Notes: generated by a model from the letters alone, not told the origin. 64,000 nt of DNA from Lepturacanthus savala (GCA_030544235.1 CM060466.1:4286592-4350591), one strand, 5' to 3'. Numbered from the stretch's first letter, positions 43,991-56,900 are shown. Numbers and translations: made by a program.

Positions 43991-46900
43991 TTACAAACTA
44001 AATATGCGTTCTGTTGATTGTCTTTCATTTTATAATTTGTAATAATAATTAATTTTTAAATTCTGTGTGTTTGGGAGTCATATAAAACCAGCTAATACCG
44101 TTAGCCAGCTGTGTTTTTTTATGCTAGTTAACCCGCCGACCGGTGTTCCGGTTCAATTAGTGACCGTGTTATGTGGTGACTTTCGGCTGAGTGGTTGGTA
44201 TCCGTCTAAAACGTTTTAAATGATCTTAAACTGATTAATTTAATGTTTAATTTTGTTTTACGTCACATTATTTAACTGTTGTCTCCAACAACAACGAGAA
44301 ACGTTCACAATCCTTCATTTATTTTCCTGAATTCGAGCAACCGCCTACCCAATCGGCCGGAAGTCACCAGTTAACACGGTCGCGAGTTACACCGCAACAC
44401 CGGCTAACACACACAAGCTAGCCACCTGGCTAACTAATATGCTAGAAAAACTCATTAATGTGTCCGGTAGATAGAGTTCAGTGACCAATTAAAACCCAAT
44501 TTAAACCTTATTGATTAATTAACTGTTTAATACATAGTTTTTGACAGGTCACCATTATTAATCTAATATTTAATCCTAATTACACTTGATTAGATTATAT
44601 TAGATATAACTATTGATCCTTTAGGTTCGAGTTCCAACACAGCACTGTTATAAAACTATAGACACACAAACACTCAGAAGAGAAATATGTAAATAAACAC
44701 CCTAAATAGCAACACCAACAGAAAAAATAAATAGATAATAAAAATAAAAGTAAAATGCCTATATACCCCTTGTTATTGTAAAAATGCACATGGTATGAGG
44801 TAGGTAAGTAGATAATTGCACATGGAATTATTGGGAAAATAGAAATAAACTACACATGGTTACCTATTCTGTGTACATTATATACATTATTAGGAATTAT
44901 ATAAATATATAAATTATATATATATTAAATAGAAGGGATATATTATAGTATACAATGATAAAATGATATTAATATAATATTGAACATATTTAACAATCAC
45001 ATGACTAGTTATATAGGGTTATAGTTATGATTGTTGTATGATTATGTAGTGATGCACAGGTTACAACAGGTTTGATGCCACAGAGGAAAGAGACCTTTTC
45101 AGTCTGTTTGTCCTTATTTTGTTTATATTTTTATTTTTTGGAGCAGCAGTCTGTTGCTGTTGCTGTAATATGCTGGAATAACTCATTAATGTGTCCGCTA
45201 GGTAAAGTTTAGTGACCAATTAAAACTCGATTTAAACATTCTTGCCTCTTAATTAACGGTTAAAGGCATAGTTTTATTTTGATAGGTCATCATTCTAATC
45301 TAATATCTAATCCTAATAACACCTGATAAACTAAAAACCCCACTGTGCAATAATTTATCCTACTCAATGTAGCTTATCTATCTTGTATATATGGTGCATC
45401 TATATTATATTGTATAATATATTTTTATATATATAGTCTGTGTGCAATCTCTTCTTTTCTTGCATGTAACTGTTGATAATGCAATTTCCCCACTGTGGGA
45501 CAAATAAAGGGTTATTTTATCTTATCTTAAATATAACGTAACCTGCATTAATCTGTTAAAGTGATTATGAGACAGTTATTTTATGAAAACAAGTTAAACA
45601 AATCGCAAAAGAAGCAAACTGATTTATTTTATCTTAAATATGTCCCCAGTGAAGCTGTTTTGGTGGAATTTCCTTTTTGTTTTTTTAGAATATGAGGTTT
45701 TATTTGAAAAATGAGTATCGTGTTATTAACTGCATTATAATCCTTTCAAAATGTTATATCCATAAATTAAATAAATTGAGTGAAACCTCTTTTAAAGAAC
45801 TTTAATTTTTAGTCCTGTGCTATAAACAAGAAAGTTGTCAAAGGTTTAAAACTCTGCTTCCACTTTTTGAATCTTTAATTCCATTTGATTTGTTTTCTGT
45901 GACCCCTTAACATTTTTTCTGTTGTCTCACCTGTTCTTCTTGTATATCCCTTGAACCTGAACTCTGTACTTTAACTGCAGTTAATGTGTATGCTATGTAA
46001 ATTATAAATAAAGAGTATTCAGGGAAAAACGTGCTCAGTGAGAGGAAAAAAACCCAAAGAATCCCAGTAGAGGGATGTTTTGAAAAAGACTGAAATATAT
46101 CCCTTTCATATATCCCCATTCATTTCTTCCATGTTAAAGAATTTCATAAAACCTGCAATATATTTAGTTTGTAATGTAATAATCAACTCATAAAGGTAAA
46201 TGTTTTTGTTACTCTATTCATATGAGGAAGAGTTAAGAGACATTTTACTGCAAGTCCTGACACAAATGTCTACTTTGGTGTAAAAATACCTTAAATAAGA
46301 ATGAATTAATCCAAAGAGACGAGTCAGATCAGCCTTTGATTCATATATATACAGGTGATTTTTCCCCACAATCACTACCAACTAATCATACTTTCTATAA
46401 TTATAATTAATTATACTAATCATTATAACTATTACATTTGTTTTGTCATTTATTTTGACGTTGACACCCATTTTGACCTGAAATTACTGGACTATGAGTG
46501 ATACTAGAGCTGCAACTATGACATTAATCACCAACTATTTTGATAATCGAATGATTGATTTGAGTCATTTTTAAAGAAGAAAATGTCCAAATTCTCTGGT
46601 TCCAGCTTCTCTGATTATTTCCTGGTTTCTTTATTCTTCTATAATAATAAACTGATGATCTTTGGGTTGTGGACTGTTGCTCTTATCTCATATTTTTCTG
46701 TTTTTATCATATTTGTGACTGTTTATCTAAATTATAAGGCGAATAATTAATTAGTTTCCACCTATTACATTAATTGCCAATTATTTTGTTAACCTATTGA
46801 TCAATTTGAGTCATTTTTAAGAAGAAAATGTCCAAATTCTCCGGTTCCAGCTTCTCAAATCTTTAGCCTTCTATAATATCAAACTATCATTTACACAGTT

Positions 46901-47219
46901 TTTGAGTTCTATAAATACATGATGCAGAAACGTCATTCTTCGGCTTTTCCCCAGTTTAGATTCTTTGTTCTTTTTGTGGACAACAAACAATTGAATCTTC
47001 AGCTTTGAGAAACACTAATTGACATTTTACACCGTTTCATGAACCAAACAATTAATCGAGTGATTGTTTCAATAATCAATAAATCAGAATAATCGTTAAT
47101 CGCAGCCCTAAACGATACTGTCGTGTGAGATAACCTTATATTTTTTTCCTTGTATGATCTGGTGTCTTTCTATAATCTTCTTTATTTTAAAAAGTCATAA
47201 TCTGCTTCTGGATTCGCAG
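43991..47219. other. Probable intron 1 of copy A, with repeats
   Basis: The segment at about 44440-44600 (CTCATTAATGTGTCCGGTAG to CTAATCCTAA-like) is repeated at about 45169-45335, so it is duplicated directly. Between them is a worn retroelement-like stretch (GATGCCACAGAGGAAAGAGA at about 45073). 45470-45538 reads GCAATTTCCCCACTGTGGG then AATAAAGGGTTATTTTATC and is a familiar fish LINE 3' tail. 45540-46500 shows no feature. A DNA transposon relic follows at 46505-47109. Confidence 0.45.
46505..47109. mobile_element. DNA transposon relic (possibly two merged copies)
   Basis: Starts AGAGCTGCAACTATGAC and ends AATCGTTAATCGCAGCCCT, ends that are near inverse complements. The phrase AAGAAGAAAATGTCCAAATT occurs twice inside (near 46575 and 46820), so it may be composite. 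Related to 36598-36859 and 51800-52132. Confidence 0.6.
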
Positions 47220-47223
47220 TAAC

Positions 47224-50200
47224 ATGATGCACCCGGACCGGTCCTGTTTGTACGGCCCCCGGCGTCACCATGGCGACAGAAGCGCCAGGCAGCGGGACGA
47301 CTACAGATGGGAGGAGAGGCGCGAACCTCGCAGGGAAACGCAGCAGGATTCCTACCACAAATACGGCGGGGACGCCCCTCGCTGCCCGGAGAGGACGAGC
47401 AGGAGCCGAGAGTACGGCGACTCGCCTAAAACGCCGCACGGCAGAGACTCCACGAACCGGGAGAGGCCGCCGAGGAGACGCCCGTCCTCGCCCGACTGGA
47501 GCGTCTCCGAATTAAAGAGGAGGAGGTTTGCGGAGGACGAGGAGGACGATCACAGATGCAGGCGGGAGCCCGAGGATAAAACGTACAGACAGTCGCCGGA
47601 CGCGTTTCCTCGCAGGGATTTTGAGCAGGACGAGGATTTCAAGCACAGGAAAACGCCTCAAGACTCTAGAAACAGGCACCGCCGCGAGGAGTTCACGTAC
47701 AAGCAGCAGCACGAGGACTCGGCCTACAGGCAGAGGTCGTCCGGATACTACCGAGACTACAGAGACGGCGGAGAACGGAGCCGCGGACGCTCACCAGACC
47801 ACAACACGAAGGTAGGTCACGATGCTGTTAACATAGTCCCGCTGTGACGTTTACTCACATTCAGACGACATTTCTCCATGTTGAACAGAGCTACACCAAA
47901 ACCAGAGAGAGGAAGGACAGCCCCTCCACGGACCATAAAGATTATCGGCAAAACGGAACCAGGTTTCCATCGAACGGATACGCCGGACAGGTGGGTTCTG
48001 ATTTCCACCTGTTCAAATAAAAATGTGTATGTCGAATCATTACTTATCATTACATCCATTACTTTACTCATTTAAGTCCAGTTTGCTTGGTAAATTTGGG
48101 ATGTGGCTTTATTTTTTCTATTTTGTGTTCTTTTTTTTTTGCAGAAAATAGCATTTTAATCACTATTTACACATATATGCCTATAAACAACTTATTCTTA
48201 TTGCGGGATTATTCTAGAGGCATGAATGATTGAATAAATAAGGTTGAAAATCCTAATAATCTAAATAAATCACTCTTTCTGGGAGGGTTTGTTCATGTTC
48301 TCGGGAGGAAGGGACAGGAAGTTGATTTTTTTTTTTGCTTTAAATTGCTTTAAAGTTGTCATATCATTAGAAAAACAACATTTTAATTGTTTATTTTAAG
48401 TATAAAACAACAGTCATAGACTTAAAAGCTCATAGGTTTACATGGCTTAACCCTCTATTGCATAGTAACAGTTACTTCACCTTTAATTTTTCTAAAAAGC
48501 TGTGACATAAAATCTGTTTTTACAGCTAGGTGTGAAAAAGGGGCTTTTATTTTGAAGGACAAGCAATTTATGAGGTCACATGACCAGGATATCCGATCGT
48601 CTTTTATTCAGAATTTTGGAAAATTTGCACCAAATAAAAATTGAACTCACTATCTGGGATAAGTAAACCATATGCATTATTATCATTATTATTATTATTA
48701 TTTTAATTTATTTTAATTAAATTTGAATGTTATAAGTCCTTTTTATAAGTTACCTAATGGAGAACCAGGTTCTTTTTTTAATTAATGACAACATTCAAAA
48801 TATTTTTTACTACATCTAAGTAATATTTCATGCAATCGAGGGTTAATAAAAAAAGTATTGCATATTAAGCCAGACATTAAAGGGAATGTATTAATGTATG
48901 ACATTATAACAGCTGAAAATGTCCTGTAACATGATTCCAGGTCAGTATTAACTCTGATATTAACAGGTTAATTCTATGAGGTCAGTAGTATTAACTCTGA
49001 TATTATAGGTTGATTCTATGAGGTCAGTAGTATTAACTCTGGTATTAACAGGTTAATTCTATGAGGTCAGTAGTATTAACTCTGGTATTAACAGGTTAAT
49101 TCTATGAGGTCAGTAGTATTAACTCTGGTATTATAGGTTGATTCTATGAGGTCAGTAGTATTAACTCTGATATTAACAGGTTGATTCTATGAGGTCAGTA
49201 TTAACTCTGATATTAACAGGTTGATTCTATGAGGTCAGTAGTATTAACTCTGATATTAACAGGTTAATTCTATGAGGTCAGTAGTATTAACTCTGGTATT
49301 ATAGGTTGATTCTATGAGGTCAGTAGTATTAACTCTGATATTATAGGTTGATTCTATGAGGTCAGTAGTATTAACTCTGATATTAACAGGTTAATTCTAT
49401 GAGGTCAGTAGTATTAACTCTGATATTAACAGGTTAATTCTATGAGGTCAGTAGTATTAACTCTGGTATTATAGGTTGATTCTATGAGGTCAGTAGTATT
49501 AACTCTGATATTATAGGTTGATTCTATGAGGTCAGTAGTATTAACTCTGATATTAACAGGTTAATTCTGTGTGTTTTCCATCAGTCTGACTACGACGTCT
49601 CCAACCAGCCTCCGTCTGTTCCTGAGGAGAAGTCGGCCAACGGTTTCCAGCGTTTCCTGGACGTCCTCAACAAAGGCGTGAACGTTGATGTCCTCACCAA
49701 GATCGTCACTCAGGTCCCGGGGGCGGCGGGGCGGCGGCCATGTTCACAGGATCGCCCGTGGTCTCCGGGGCAACAGGGATGCCAACCGTACCCCCAGGAG
49801 TGGAGCGGCGGCGGTGGGGGCGAGGAATCCCTCGGCTCCTTCAGCCTGGAGAGGAGGAGGAGCGAGGACAGCAGCGGGTCCAGGTCGCCGTCCGTCGCCG
49901 CGGAAACGACGCCGACGCCCGAGGACGAGCACAAGCACCGGCAGATGCGGGACGTCCTGCGGGCCATCGGCATGGACCTGGGCTTCGAGGAGCTGGGTCA
50001 GATGTCGCACCGGATCCAGGAGCGTCTGTACGGGAAGAAAGACGGCGGCGGCGGTTGCGGCGAGTCTGGGCGCCAGCGTCGGGGCGGCAGCAAGGAGCGG
50101 GAGGCGAGGCCGGCGTTCTCGCCTAAACCTCAGAGCAGGTCCTCGCCCTCCAGCAGGTCCAGCTTCAGCCCTCCAGCTCCAAACCAGGACTGTTCCTCCT

Positions 50201-50574
50201 CTCTGGTGAAAGACTCGTACGGCGCCCCGCAGGACGGCGAGGAACGTAGCGGAAGCGCCGTCGCCGCCTTTCAGACGTTCTCGTCAGAACCGATGCCGAC
50301 GTATTCCGGCTATCCGTTCCCGTCTCTACCTCCGCCCCCAGCCGGTCCCGGGTTTTTCCTGCCCCCCTTCCTGCCGTACCCCTGCGTGCCGCCCCTGAGC
50401 TTCCTCTCCCAAACGCCGCCGCTGCTCGGCCACCATCACCCTCACCACCTCCTCCCTCCGTCTAATTTACCCAACCTGAACCCGGGTCCGGCCAACGCCA
50501 ACGCCGCGCTCAAGTCCAAAACTGTGTCCAGGCCTCGCTGTTTGCAGGTGATTGAAACGAAACAACCGGGATGA
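47224..50574 (+). CDS. ZNF318-like protein, copy A (no zinc finger)
   Basis: Coding exons 47224-47811, 47889-47990 and 49585-50574 join in phase 0 to 559 residues. The acceptor GATTCGCAG ends at 47219, four bases before ATG. Residues 1-196 are rich in Arg, Asp, Glu and Ser, like RNA-processing or nuclear-speckle proteins. Residues 250-271 read GFQRFLDVLNKGVNVDVLTK and onward. Residues 349-382 hold DVLRAIGMDLGFEELG and RIQERLYGKK, closely like the ZNF318 block I remember as DLLKTIGLDIGVAEIS...RTQERLHGKK. The C terminus SRPRCLQVIETK resembles the ZNF318 SRPNLRVI motif. Pro-rich 430-520. ZNF318 is a nuclear regulator that continues with zinc fingers; these are missing here, so this is a short relative of its N-terminal half. 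Function is unknown. An AATAAA lies at 50639 and another at 51696. Confidence 0.7.
48941..49570. repeat. ~42-bp minisatellite directly before copy A last exon
   Basis: About 15 units of GGTCAGTAGTATTAACTCTG then ATATTAACAGGTTAATTCTATGA in two subtypes (AACAGGTTAATTC and ATAGGTTGATTC) that alternate in blocks. The last unit merges into the acceptor TGTTTTCCATCAG ending at 49584. Each unit carries GGTCAGTA, which has both AG and GT splice-like dinucleotides. Confidence 0.95.
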
Positions 50575-50692
50575 AGACTTTAAAAAAAATTGAATTGTAA
50601 AAACCCACAAATTAAATGTGGGGAAAAAAGGGGCTTAAAATAAAAATGAAACAAACTCGTCACTGCTTTGTTGTCCACAGAGAACGTTCTGC

Positions 50693-51487
50693 TAAACACC
50701 CTCATGTCCTCCTGCTGTAAAATCATTATATTCTTCTTTCCAGCTCAAAACTACCAAACAGTCAATAATCTTCAGGATTTCAACCATTTAAATACAGGTT
50801 AACTGCATCTATTTGAATTATTCTATTATTTTCTGATTAAAATTTAAATAAATGTTAAGGAGATTGGGACTTTGATTGCATTAGTATTTTTTTTATGTAG
50901 TTCTAGATACAACCTCTGGAAACTAACACGTTTTTGTGTTTTTTTAAATAAAAACTAATACTTCAAACACATAAAGTGGCATTTAAAAGGTTAAAATTCA
51001 GAAAATGATTTGAATGTTTGGTAATTTGGTGGAAGTTTGTTTGGGGAAAAAGTAAAATCATCAAACTTCGTTTTTTTTTTTTCCTTAAATCTCTTAAACA
51101 ACTTCTTTTCTGTTTAAAACTACCAAACATTTGATAATATTCAGGATTTTTTTTATTTTGCAATAGTAAATGGTCGGAGGATGGGACTTTGGTTATGTCA
51201 AAGATAATAAAATTGACTTGATTGCATTAGTATTTCTTTTATTTAATTTCAGATATTTACCTCTACAAAATAACTTGGTTTTTTTAATTAAAAAAATATT
51301 AGATAAACTGGCATTTAAAGTGTAAAAATCCAGAAAATTGTTGAATTATTTGGTAGTTTTGATCAGGTAAGTTGTTTAGGAGATTTATATAAATATATAT
51401 AAAAGACATGTCATTGTATTTTAAAAAAATCAACTAAAAAGAAGGTTTTTTGACAAAAATGCCAGAGGAGGACATGAGGGTTAAACA
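50693..51487. mobile_element. MITE in the 3' region of copy A
   Basis: The left end CACCCTCATGTCCTCCTGCTG (50698-50718) is matched in inverse by the right end AGGAGGACATGAGGGTTAA (about 51465-51483). The interior also holds inverted and direct copies of the phrase AACAGTCAATAATCTTCAGG. The inverted end TTAACCCTCATGTCCTCCT suggests a piggyBac-like TTAA target. The degraded copy of this 3' region at 61.3-61.56 kb lacks the element. A relative starts at 63496. Confidence 0.65.
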
Positions 51488-51695
51488 TTGGCACTAAATG
51501 GTTTGATTTCTCAAAACATTTGTCTTTCTTTGCTTAAACATTGTGATTTGATACCGAATAATGTTGGTCATAGTTACTTATGACTAATCAAAACCTCTGT
51601 TGAATACAGCCTTGTATCCAGATAAAAACGGCGCCACGTTTTCTTTTTGTGTATTTGTGGTTATTTGTATTGTACAATATTCAACAATACTTCTC

Positions 51696-51701
51696 AATAA
51701 A
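51696..51701 (+). terminator. Possible distal polyadenylation signal of copy A
   Basis: AATAAA in TTCTCAATAAAGGTGC, within a stretch (51600-51780) that is conserved at 61390-61560 downstream of the degraded copy. This suggests it belongs to the ancestral 3' UTR. Confidence 0.5.
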
Positions 51702-51799
51702 GGTGCAGAACCTTTGAACCACACTACTTTTCTTGGAAAATGGATGAGACTAAGCATGGTGAATAAATAAATATAAATATTCTGACAGTACTTTAATCT

Positions 51800-52132
51800 G
51801 GTGATTATTGAGACGATTAATCGATTAGTTTTTTGGTTAATAAAATGTTGATCAGTGTTTTCTGAAGCTGAAGATTCAAATTAAAATTTTAAGGGACCCG
51901 TAATGGAGCCCTGGGGAACACCACAGGTCGTTTTTGTTGCTCAGATATGTAATTACTACCTATTAATACTATTTTGATTGTTGATTAATCTATCAATTAT
52001 TGAACCGATTAATTGATTAGTTGTTTGGTTCATTAAGAAGAGGATTTGGACATTTTCTTCTTTAAAATTTTATTATAAAATAATTGCCGATTAATGTGAT
52101 AGTCGATAATTCGACTAATTATTGCAGCTCTA
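51800..52132. mobile_element. DNA transposon relic (GCTGCAAC family)
   Basis: Contains GATTAATCGATTAGTTTTTT and ends AATTATTGCAGCTCT, matching the inverse of the AGAGCTGCAAC end. The left end is worn and uncertain. Confidence 0.5.
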
Positions 52133-52489
52133 TTTAATTTGTTATTGATCTTTTTTTTAATTTTACTTTTTAACTTATATTTTGCAATTTAAGGTCAAAC
52201 TTATGAGAAAAATGTCAGAAAATTAGAGATGAAAAGACAAATAATTCACAATTTAATTAATCAATTGATTATTAAAATTAATTGATTATCAAAATTATTT
52301 TCACAGCCAGGTTAACTCCTTACTAAAGGAAGCATCTAAATTGAAGCTTTCTGATGATTAAAAGCCATAATGAAACCTGGTTAGACTTATTACTTACAGC
52401 ATTATGTTAATAAAGATTTTTAAAAATACTCTGTAAACTTATGTGCTGTAAATAAAGTTTTTTTAAATAATAGTTCTTCCTGTAGTTTG

Positions 52490-52599
52490 GTCCTCCGGCC
52501 GGCAGACGGCGCTGAGTGAAAATGGCGGCCACTGTTCTGCTCATGCTGTTTACAGTTAATAACAACTGTCCTAATGTTGCTGATGCTTCTTAAATCTCA
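52490..52599 (+). promoter_or_regulatory. Copy B promoter / non-coding first exon
   Basis: GGTCCTCCGGCCGGCAGACG begins a GC-rich patch that ends at CTCAG followed by GTTTGATATTTGACA, a plausible donor near 52600. The same arrangement recurs at 62378-62490 (GGTCCTCCGGGCGCCAGGCG ... GTCAGGTTTGTTATTTGACA), and the similarity extends through CCGTTAGTAG and CTATCAAGCTAGGTTAGCTT. Conservation of a donor between the two copies supports an exon here. Confidence 0.55.
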
Positions 52600-53284
52600 G
52601 GTTTGATATTTGACATAAACAAATCAGACTAATTCCAGAAGAAAGATGTTCTTTATTCCCGCAACGTGACAGCGGCAGAAGCCGTTTAAACCGCTGTAAC
52701 GTTAACCGTTAGTAGGCAAACGGTAGTGTTAGCTATCAAGCTAGGTTAGCTTTAACATTAGACTTTTAAATATCGTAATAAATAAATAGTAATAAAGTGT
52801 ACTCGGAGAATATTGAGTAAATATACTGTAGGCAGGATGTCACATTATATTACTTATAGTTTATCAATGTGGAAACCATTTAAGATACTTCATGTGGAGT
52901 TCAGTTTTATTTATAAAGATCTATACAGTTAATTAAAAGCGTTGTAACGTCGGTTTGATAAATCACTAATACTTACACTTCCATTAAGTTAAATAGAAAT
53001 AACAGTTTAATCACTAACATTGAACTAAGTTACACTATTGAGTTATTATGCGTTAGGCTTGACTTGTTCTGAATTTGGTTAATTCTTCCTTATTTTCTTA
53101 GTGTTTGTTAATATTATTATGAATATGCATGTGTATTTTATTGTATATTTGTGTTTAGTTTAGTTTGTGATGTCTTGTCTAGCTAACCCGTTGTAGTCTC
53201 TAGTCTTTGGCTTTTCTCAGACAATTTAACTTCTATGTTATCGGTACAAATAGCATTGTTCATACAGTATATTTGTGTAATTAA

Positions 53285-53377
53285 ACATAACCGTGTCTCT
53301 GTTCTAATTCTGCTTCACAGAGCCTGTAAGAGCAGCTGGATACAGGATGGATCCACATGCCTGGGAAAATGGTCTGT
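53285..53377 (+). other. Duplicated start of copy B exon 2
   Basis: The stretch ending AGCAGCTGGATACAGGATGG and ATCCACATGCCTGGGAAAATG is nearly the same as 53895-53990, where it opens the copy B coding region. Here the frame reads MDPHAWENG and then hits GTCTGTGC. It could be a rival first coding exon with a weak donor (AATG|GTCTGT) or a dead leftover. The two copies lie about 610 bases apart, with a MITE between them. Confidence 0.7.
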
Positions 53378-53383
53378 GCATTA

Positions 53384-53880
53384 ACCCATTGTAACCTATC
53401 AGCCTTTAAGTCAATGACTGTCATTTTATACTAAAAATAAACCTGAAATGTTACTCATGCACCTTTTTTCTGACATGATAGTACACAACTTTTTATTTAT
53501 GAAGCGACATAGATGTAATCAACTTCCTTCCCCTTTTTCTGGAGAATATGGGGAAGACAATCCCTCCCAGAAAGACAGAAATAAGTAATTTTATTTAAAT
53601 TATTATGACATGTATATATCTATATACTCATTCAAGTCTCTAGAACTATCCCCCCAAAAAGAATACAAATAAATAGATTTTTATTTATGGGTATATTTGT
53701 GCAGCAGCCACTATAAAAGCCATTAAAATGCTATTTTCTTCAAAGAAATAAGAACAAATGATTTATTATTTATTCAGCCTACTATGTTTTTAGGCTTGTT
53801 CATATGCAATCCTTAGTACACATACAGGTGCTTTTCATATTGGATATTTATGGTGGTTTTTTTATAATATGATCAGATTT
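53384..53880. mobile_element. TTAACC-end dispersed element between the duplicated exon starts
   Basis: Begins GTGCATTAACCCATTG and shares TTACTCATGCACC, CTGACATGATAGTACACAAC, GAAGACAATCCCT and ATGATCAGATTTAAGT with 54795-55165 in the next intron. Pieces also occur near 40010-40245 and, inverted, 48390-48460. TTAACC at the edge suggests a piggyBac-like origin, but the right end is not resolved. Confidence 0.6.
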
Positions 53881-53966
53881 AAGTCAGGTGGTGTAAACCT
53901 TAAAATTAACTCTTTGTGTCTCCATTCTATTTCTGCTTCACTGCTGTAAGAGCAGCTGGATACAGG

Positions 53967-56900
53967 ATGGATCCACATTCCTGGGAAAATGGTCTCTCAC
54001 GATTACAGAGAAACCTGGAGCCACATCAGCAGAGTGGTGTTAATAACACAACTGGACACTCCTCTAACTTTGATTACATGAGATACTCATTGGATGAACC
54101 ACACAGCAGCAGTCGGGTGAACGTGGGACGGAAGGAACCCGGTCCTCCCTCCTGTAACTTTTACAGTAAGGGGTCAGAGGTCGAGGACCCGGACGGAGAA
54201 CCGCTGCAAATGGACGAAGAGGATCCGGAGCTGGCGAGGAAAAGGAAAAGGCTGAGAGATATAGAGCAGCAGATAATGCACAAGAGAGTTTCCGTGGCTC
54301 TGAAAACAGAGAATACAGCGTCACCTCCGGGTTTTACCTGCAACCAACAGTCGTCTACAAGCGATGGAGCGACTCTCAGAGACAGGGTGAAGGTGATTCT
54401 GCAGCAAAGAAAGACTCTCAGCTTCCTGGCAAAGGTGAGACTTGTGAGAGTGTAGAGCGTGTTGTTTGTGCGCCGCACGTTTTCCAGATAATAGACTGTA
54501 CCGCCTCCTCTTTTGCTGCAGTCGTCACAGCAGAGAACCAACTCCTCCAGTCTGAGAGCAGGTGCTTTGCTGCTGGAAGATCATCCCCTGAAGCTCAGAG
54601 TCAAAGCCCTGATGAGGCAGAGGTGTCGAGACTCCAGGAAGGTTGGTGACATATCTGGAATAGATCATGTTGATGCAACTCATAAACCCACTGGTGTCCA
54701 GTCTGGCTGCTGATGGTTACACTGATTCTGGAGTAATCAGATAAAAATCACCAAATCTGATTGTATATAATTATACACCAAGGTCTAAGCTGTGCATTAA
54801 CCCATTGAAGCCTATGAGCTAAACCTATTTTATACTAAAAATTAAAAAACAAACTGAAATGTTACTCATACACCTTTTTTTCTGACATGATAGTACACAA
54901 CTTTATATTTGAACGACATAGATAATCAACTTCCTGCAGCTTTCTCTGGAGAAGATGTGGAAGACAATCCCTGCCAGAAGGAAGTAATTTTATTTATTAA
55001 TCTATATACTCATCCAAGTCAATTTTGTAGATAGGATACATATATTTTTGGTGCAGCAGCAACTATAAACACCATTAAAATGCTATTTTCTGCAAAGAAA
55101 TAAGAACAAAATGAAAAAAAAATAGATACATGATGTTTTTTAATGATATGATCAGATTTAAGTGTCACTGATAAAACAAAATCATGATTTTTGTAAAAAT
55201 ATATAAATATTATAATATCAAATGGACTTTTAAATAACAAGAAATCAACATGAACACACAGTGCACATTTAGAGACGTGATAAATGTCTTTAAAACTATT
55301 TTAAAATGTTTCACATCTTGCCAAACGTGACCCTTGTAAAAGTAACTCCATTCTAAAAGTGAAACTCATACTTTTATTACACACAGACTGATATATTATA
55401 CGTGATTGTTTCTTTAATTGATGATTATAACTATAACTATAGCTGCAATCCACTCTCTTGTGAATCTCCCACACATTTGTGAAAGGGTTTTGTTTCACAG
55501 TCCTCTCCTGGGGGCAGGATATCCCTATTGCTTGTACACTTTTTCTTTTTCTACTACATCTTTTCCTTCCCTTCACTTCTCTATTAATGTGCTTGGACAC
55601 AGAGTTCCATGAATCCTTGGTGTTAATGTTAACGGTCAGGTCATTAATCCATGATGGTGGAGCCTACAGGACTAGACTGAGACCAGTTAAAGGCCTTAAT
55701 TAATGAATGTTCTTAATTAATTAGCTGATTAGAATGTGGCACCAGTTTTCTTCATTATTGAACCTTTCCACAATATTCACATTTTCTGATTTTACTACTT
55801 ATACGTCTGTGTTTGGGCAAAAGGAACATTTTAGTTTGAGTCTATAAACTATTGACAACCTTTCCCTAGCGCTGTTGCCTCACAGCAAGAAGGTCACAGG
55901 TTCAAGACCTCCTTGGTCCTGGGTCTGGGACCTTTCTGTGTGGAGTTTGCATGTTCTCCCCGTGTCTGCGTGGGTTTTCACCAGGTACTCCAGCTTCCTC
56001 CCACAGTCCAAACACATGCTGAGGTTAATTGGAGACTCTAAATTGCCTGTAGGTGTGAATGTGTGAGTGAATGGTGTGTGTGCCCCACGATTGGCTGGCG
56101 ACCATCTGGGGTGTATCCCTGCCTCTCGCTGTAACGCGCTGGGATTGGCTCCAGCAGACCATGTGACCCTAATGAGGAATAAGCAGGTATAGAAAATGAT
56201 TGACTGACTCTTTTCAGACGTCAAACACTGGAAAGAAACAAGATTTTCAGTTCAACAATTCATTTTAAAACAGCATAATACTAATGTTTACACTTAAGAA
56301 GGGTTCATGAATCAATATTTGGTGCATTAACCCTTATTTTAATCCCAGCTTTCAAGTCTTTACATTGTTCCTTGGTGACTTTATTCCATCCTGAAGTAGC
56401 TCAGCTTAGTTTGGTGCTTGTGATCATCCATCTTATTGTTTTTCCAGAGCTGTTTGTCAGTGTGTGTGAATAAATGTAGACATTATTTCACTTGAATGGA
56501 GTTACTGAAATAAATCAACGTTTTCATGATATTCTAATTATAAGAGCAGCACCGATGTTGATCTGCTGCAAGGGACAAATAATGAAATGAATCTGAGTCT
56601 CTGTAAATTCTCTGTGTATTTTTCCAGATCCCTGATGTCCCACCACTTCCTCCCAGTCCCAGTGTTCCTTCACCAGTCCAGGAGGAGAGCAGCAGCGACA
56701 AGGGCTTCCAGTGCTTCCTCAGCCTGCTCAACAAAGGAGTGGACATGGACCTGCTCAGCAGGATCGTCAACGACGACAGCGAGGACCTCCCATCGGGGGA
56801 GGAGCTGCTGAACCTCCGGAGTCCCGTAGAGGAGCCCTTTAGGAACCAGAACCAGCGATTAAACGGCGACCCGCCCAGTCCGGAGAAATCCCACCGCAGT

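Noticed and set aside
43710..44042. 110-codon frame in the GC-rich island before copy A
   Set aside because: No domain, low-quality C terminus running into AT-rich DNA, and the position suits a promoter and non-coding first exon better.
48941..49570. Regular direct repeats that resemble a CRISPR array
   Set aside because: Units are contiguous, without unique spacers, within an intron of a eukaryotic gene. The same applies to 37600-38307 and 42420-43620.
55875..56224. Similar short frames at 55875-56224 and 60135-60608, seemingly conserved proteins
   Set aside because: Both come from two near-identical SINE copies; similarity is due to the repeat, not to a gene.
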